Source: Diadema setosum (taxonomy: Eukaryota > Echinodermata > Echinoidea > Diadematoida > Diadematidae). From it: a stretch of 64,000 nucleotides of DNA. The stretch lies in the NCBI RefSeq assembly GCF_964275005.1, contig NC_092688.1, forward strand, positions 46,989,748-47,053,747, given 5' to 3'. Below, in pieces: positions 33,236 through 64,000 of the stretch. The notes beneath the pieces are model-generated. The model made no database searches. It was given only the letters and a program-made list of their open reading frames with translations, and was not told the origin of the DNA. Both the position numbers and the translations under genes were made by a program. The first letter of the stretch is position 1. Every line of letters begins with the position of its first letter.

Positions 33236-36200
33236 AGGAATACACAAATTTCCTGCTCTCGAGTATTTGTAGCTTTGTAAGCTTGCTAATGTGTTTGCAA
33301 ATCAGATAAAATTAGACAAAGATCCCAAGCAGTCAGCAGAGAATTCAGTTTTTCTTGTTCGCTTGATGTTCTTTGAATGATGGTTTAGCTGTCTCCATTG
33401 CTCAAGGAGCGGCATTTTTTTAGGGTGCTGCTTTTTAATGTTTTGATTTTTTTTTTTAATACGTGTATATGGAGAAACATGTAATGACTGTTTAACAAGT
33501 TTGTATTTCGTATTTTTCTCTCCCTTTTCATGTAGACTTTAACTCCTTTTCTCTTAAAAAGATTGTGAAATGTGAAGAAACATTGGAGATTGGATAGGAT
33601 GTGTGTAAATTGTGACATGAAATGTGCATCTTTTCTCCCTCTTTGTCATTTAATTATTGTGCTACTACTCATGATAAAATCTCCAGAAATGGGTCTACAA
33701 TGCCCAAATTCTTATTCTTGCATAACTCTCAAGGTATATAATGAATGACAGTTATCTATGCTCTAAAACTTAGCCATTATGCTGTACTGCTTCTTCTATG
33801 ATAAGAATTGTTTTAATTTCATATAATATGGCTTTCAATGTCATATCTCTTCATGTGTATATTAAATTGAAAAAATTATATATTTATAGAAAATTAAAAA
33901 AAGTTACTAAAAAAGAAAATGTATCAATGAAGCTTTTATAATCCGGAGTTACATCTTCATTTTACTAGTTGCACATGCGAGTGTGTTTGTGCGAGTGTGT
34001 ATGTGTTAGTTTGCGCATCAGTCAATTAAACTTTGCATTAATCATTCTTGCGTCGAGTTATTTTGATTGCAGCTGATTGACAAATTGCCCTTCATCCGCT
34101 CAAATAAACACTGATCCAAAAAAAAACAACAACTTACTGATATGCTAGAAACAAAGAGAATACATTTACAGGTGGATGACACCTTACTAGGCACATTTAA
34201 TTGGCAGCTAATCAGAACACACGACAGGCACTGAAATAAGGACTTGTGAGGAATAACAAATCTGGGATCCACAATGCACCACAACATATTTCAACCATTA
34301 CAACTTACAGAATAAACCCTGGGAATATTACATACTTGTGCTCCATACAAATCTCACTTTATTGGAATAAGTTGGGTCTGAAATTTGTGTAAAAAGAGAT
34401 TAATCCAAACTACTGGATAGTTGTGGACAAACCTCATTAAGAAAAAGGAAAAATAAAAATGGGTTTTAAGGAAAGGTCTGGGCATACTTTCAAGCAGAGC
34501 TACAAATATCCCTTAGTTTTTAAGAGACCCCAAAGCACAGTAAGAGTTAATGATAAAAGACCAGGATAATCTTTAACAAGGAAATTTTGTGCTCCAACAT
34601 ACTGAAAAAGCAGACATTTTCTCTTGAGTAATTTTTCGCGCTTGGTCGAGTGAGGTGGGTTTCAAATGTATTTAATTCCGCGTAATCAAGTCATCGACTA
34701 CTGGAACATATGGCAAGCAAAAATATTTGCGTTCTTTTATTTTTGCACTAGTTTCTGGTCGCACAAAATGCACTAAAATTCCAACACTGCAAAAATTTCC
34801 ACTTACTGCAATGAGATGATAATTTCCAAACAAAACCATTTACTCAAATTTTGTTCACATGGAACACCTGGCATTGTATTTGAATTTGTAGCATACATGT
34901 ATTTACAAACATCTGGCCCCCCTTTCATAACTACAGTATGTTTGCAAGTATTGTAAATTGCAACTGCTGTTATCTGTTTTACATCTTGCTGCGCACACAC
35001 ATCTATCTGAGCACATAATGTAATATGTTACATAAACTACATATCAAAACTGTGTAATAGAAACAAGCGACAAGAATGACCACAGTAGTCCTACAATTTG
35101 TGGAAAATATTTCTACACTCACACACTGTTCATAGTAGTCAAGGTGAATAATTATCTATCTGAGCTTCCCTGTAAACAAAACAGCAACCATAAATACAGA
35201 GCTTATGAAAAGTTGGTTATTTTAGTGACCCAAAGGAAATGTGGAGTGACTGACATTAACTGGTTACTACATATGGTTGTTGGCACCTACAGCTTAATGA
35301 CTTTACTGATGCCTTTAAGATTTTCCTCAGTAGCAAGGGATACTTTTTCAATCTATAAAGTTTGAACACTGGCCCGTACTCATGAAAGTGGTTTAAATCA
35401 AAACCATGGTTTGCATTTAATCCATGGACTACAATAAGTGTGAAATAGGTGTACCTTTCACATGCGCATATCAACACGTGGTTACTATTGGATGTGTGTT
35501 GATGTATGCAATCTGTTGTGCATTTACGAAGGAGAAATTTGCATATACCATGGACTAAATTTAAATCATCTTCATGCATAAGGGCTTTTGGGTTTGTAAC
35601 TTTGCTTGGTACACTTTGAACATGCTGTACACCACAGGCTTCACTGTTTATCATAATGGCTAGATTAGGTCACATCAATTTAATAATGTATTATGAATAG
35701 GATTTTTTTTTAAAGAAGAAGGTATAAAAGGCTTGTTGAGGTTTATAATCAGAGTAGGTAAGCCAAACAATGGATATTCAGTGTAATTTTTTTTTTAGAT
35801 ATCTACAGTACAAGTGCCTGAAATTATCCATTGAAATAAATATCTGATAAACAGGAGTTATAATGTACCAGTCATATATTCAGATCAATATAGTTACTGT
35901 TATCATTAGACATTATTTTTTTCTAAATGGAATGCATTCATATAACTTTGAAAGCATCTTTTGCTCTTCCTGGATTGTATCAATAGTCTTGACATATTAT
36001 ATCTAACCTCATATACACAAATAAATAGGATCGATATTTACAATACAATATAACAACAGACAAGAATTCCTGGTTTGAACACCACGTCAAGGACACAAAT
36101 TGTAGTTCATCTCACACATTGGGATTGTAGCAAGATACAAGACGCGTATGTCACAAATGTACAGTCAGTTGGATGTCAAATGACATTACATAATCATTGA

Positions 36201-36632
36201 TGTCTTGCAGCCATGTTGTGACAACCACAGCACACAGCACAAAAGCATTTCACTTTTTGGCAATCTTAGGACAAATGTTCTGACATTGTTTCCTTTAAAA
36301 CAACATCCAAGTGTCCACTGTTTAAAGCTCCTATAAACTTCTCAGAAACCATCCTGAAACACAGTTATTACCGCACTATCCCCTTCTCATGCTGCCATTA
36401 CAAGCAGAAGACTTTAATATCACACATACACAAGAAAGGTTCATGTATCCAAGTCAGTTAGAGAAGGAAAGTTTGACCATCAAACTGCATTCTTCATGAA
36501 GAACAAACTCACCTTGGCCCACATACTCATACCATGTACGTATGTGTTCTAGAATATGCAATGCTGCCAGCAAGCCTTCGCAATTCTTTTCTACTTTGCT
36601 GCATGTAGTGTATAGGACATTATGTTATCAGT

Positions 36633-36821
36633 TACAGTGTACTCCTGTTATAACGAACATGGTTATAACAAAATTCCGCTTACAAGGAATTAAGAATTGA
36701 CGCCACAAAATTACCCTCTCTTTGTTTTTTATTGTTCATTTGTTCGGCTATAACAAAATTTTGATATAAAGAAAGAAAACTACCAGTCCCAAGGTCTTCG
36801 TTATAATAGGAGTCCACTGTA
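36633..36821. mobile_element. TA-flanked MITE, pogo/Tigger-like ends, second copy
   Basis: Begins TACAGTGTACTCCTGTTATA and ends AGGAGTCCACTGTA. Its interior (GGTTATAACAAAATTCCGCT) matches 28952-29104. Confidence 0.75.
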
Positions 36822-37723
36822 TTCAAAACCATAATTGTCCAATTTTTCTCAAAGTAGACAATTTGATACAAACATTGTACTTCAGCAATAGCATTCCCCA
36901 AAGACCATTCAAAGTGACTTCCCCGTGGCTGATCAGCTATGTTCCTTGTTAACCAATTTTTCTTTTATTCCCAATGTTTCGATACACGTTATTCCTGCAC
37001 TTTGGCATCAGCAAGGAGAAAACAAATACTTTCTTTTCTCTCTTTATTCTTTTAACAATGAGGCTATTAAAGTTAACCCCCCCAAAGCAAAACATTCCAG
37101 CGCACATCTTTAAAACACTGTACTTGTTTTATCTTTCACATGGAATGTAATACATTATAGAAATTTACACTTACAACTGAATACATAGACTGACTTACAT
37201 ACACAGCTATGTGTCATATCACAATTTTCCACATTCTCCACACAATATGAGAGACAAGTACTGATTTTTGTCAACTGCTTCTGGGGGAAAATTCACTGGC
37301 ATTCATATCAATGTATGAAAGATTTATATTCTAGCAGCATGCATGGAAAGATGGATATGCAATTTAGTTTATATATGACTCTATTTTTTTTTTTTTACCA
37401 ACAAAGTCAGATTATATGAGTGGAAAAATCAGGTTAAATTACTCACCTTAGGCAAAGTGTTGATTTAATCACAAAGAATTTTGACTTATAACTGACTCAT
37501 GATAACTTTATACAACCTGTTGTTGGCTAATGTTAGAATTAATGTCTAATGCTAGCTCAAAAATTAATTTCAATGTAATAATGTGACAAGGTCAAAGTGG
37601 TAAGTACTCTGTGTGATATACAATGTGTTAGTTCATAATGTCATATTCAATGTACTAAATTCAATTAGTAAAGCATTGAATAAAGTTCAATATAGCAAAT
37701 TCAATGTGTGAAAGTCCATGTAA

Positions 37724-37729
37724 TTTATT
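37724..37729 (-). terminator. Candidate polyadenylation signal AATAAA for STK36
   Basis: First canonical AATAAA downstream of the STK36 stop on the minus strand, about 640 nt away. A variant ATTAAA lies nearer (37989-37994). No transcript evidence. Confidence 0.3.
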
Positions 37730-38368
37730 GGCAGAAAGACAGAAAGTGATAATTAATAAAATAGCATTTCTAGTTTCAATGGCAAACGCTTGAATCAATG
37801 GCTTAATGACCAAAAAGATACCTCTATCAAACTTGGGCGGAGCAAGTTATGCCATTCATATCAACGCCAGAAAGTAATTCTTGCAAGACCAATCCTACCG
37901 CCTCTAACTGGTATTCCGCCTGCGGCACCTTGGTACTACCATGTATCTCATCCACACTTAAGAAATTATGAGATTGTCTGGATTGTCCTTTAATACACAG
38001 GTTGGATTTCTGTACTGTTTCTACTCAATACACAATAGCCACACATGGAGCATTGTAATGGTACACGTTTGTACCTCTGAAATCGGTGAAATTTAACCAT
38101 GGAGAAACTGACCTTTGGCAATTGTTACGCAAGTCATCTCTTAGAGTCACACTTATCCATGTAGCACAACATTCTACAGAGAAGCATTGCTGTTATGAAT
38201 GCCCTTTTGTCTCTTACACACTGTCATTCATGATCCCAGGCTGTTCGCTCTTCCCTGACACAGCCGGATAAAATGCCGAGGGAATTTTCTTCCCTCCATG
38301 CTCCTCCATACTGTGTGACTTTCTTTTCCCCCTTGGTAGAGAACGGTCATCTTATGGTCATCTTATGG

Positions 38369-63834
<25,466 letters not shown>

Positions 63835-64000
63835 TTAGACGCTTGGCATCTTCCTATAGGCTCCTTACTATTTTATCTTTGACTCATAAACTCTTGGTTT
63901 AGACATATACACAGTGCTATATGTCATTGTCTTCTTTTCTCTACCAACTCTGTTGATTTGTTATTAAAAGGGATGTATCAGTACTTTTTCAATGACCCAA

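Larger units (their letters stand above)
25866..38368. other. Convergent 3' UTRs and spacer between merlin and STK36
   Basis: There is no conserved exon. The merlin 3' UTR starts at 25866 and that of STK36 at 38368 (reading left). On the plus strand the first hexamer-like signal I find is ATTAAA at 27855; AATAAA at 28986 lies inside a MITE. On the minus strand ATTAAA occurs at 37989-37994 and AATAAA at 37724-37729. True cleavage sites cannot be chosen without transcripts. MITEs are at 28952, 30092, 31979 and 36633, a palindromic cluster at 32896-33235, and trinucleotide or TTTA tracts at 27578 and 31155. The rest shows nothing notable. Confidence 0.6.

Noticed and set aside
34042..36900. Possible additional exons in the STK36 3' flank (several 70-130-codon minus ORFs)
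   Set aside because: No recognisable domain and no splice-phase chain. One of them overlaps a MITE.

Overview
The window is nuclear DNA of an animal. It has long AT-rich introns with GT/AG boundaries, dinucleotide and trinucleotide microsatellites, a tRNA-derived SINE, and many small inverted-repeat transposons. The repeat families, SINE type and human-like exon structure of the first gene fit a marine invertebrate deuterostome, most probably an echinoderm such as a sea urchin. That placement is inference; no species can be named from the sequence alone.

Two protein-coding genes are supported and they converge tail to tail. (1) Plus strand, 8078-25865: a complete 13-exon gene for merlin, the NF2 member of the ERM/FERM family (586 codons; FERM domain, alpha-helical coiled coil, C-terminal domain ending VAFFEEL). 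(2) Minus strand, 63813 down to 38369: 27 exons and 1164 codons of the Fused-type kinase STK36. The part present runs from the activation-loop end of the kinase domain, through a charged linker, into the helical-repeat C-terminal half and its stop codon. About the first 165 codons lie beyond the right edge. All exon joins keep frame.

Layout: 1-8077 is upstream non-coding DNA with foldback elements, a SINE, a LINE fragment and microsatellites. 8078-25865 is merlin, with large transposon-filled introns 1, 2 and 9. 25866-38368 holds the two 3' UTRs and the convergent spacer, with a few MITEs and a palindromic repeat cluster. 38369-64000 is STK36, with MITEs, a degraded GIY-YIG retroelement piece, and a 150-bp minisatellite in its introns.

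Merlin acts at the cell cortex upstream of Hippo growth control. STK36 acts in Hedgehog signalling and in building motile cilia. The sequence shows adjacency but no shared regulation. The most unusual structures are: a decaying tandem array in merlin intron 9 that repeats the 3' end of exon 9 with its splice donor about eleven times; a merlin 'blue box' that departs from the usual motif; several unrelated MITE families that all end in TTAA; and a minisatellite that multiplies perfect DR1 nuclear-receptor half-site pairs inside STK36.
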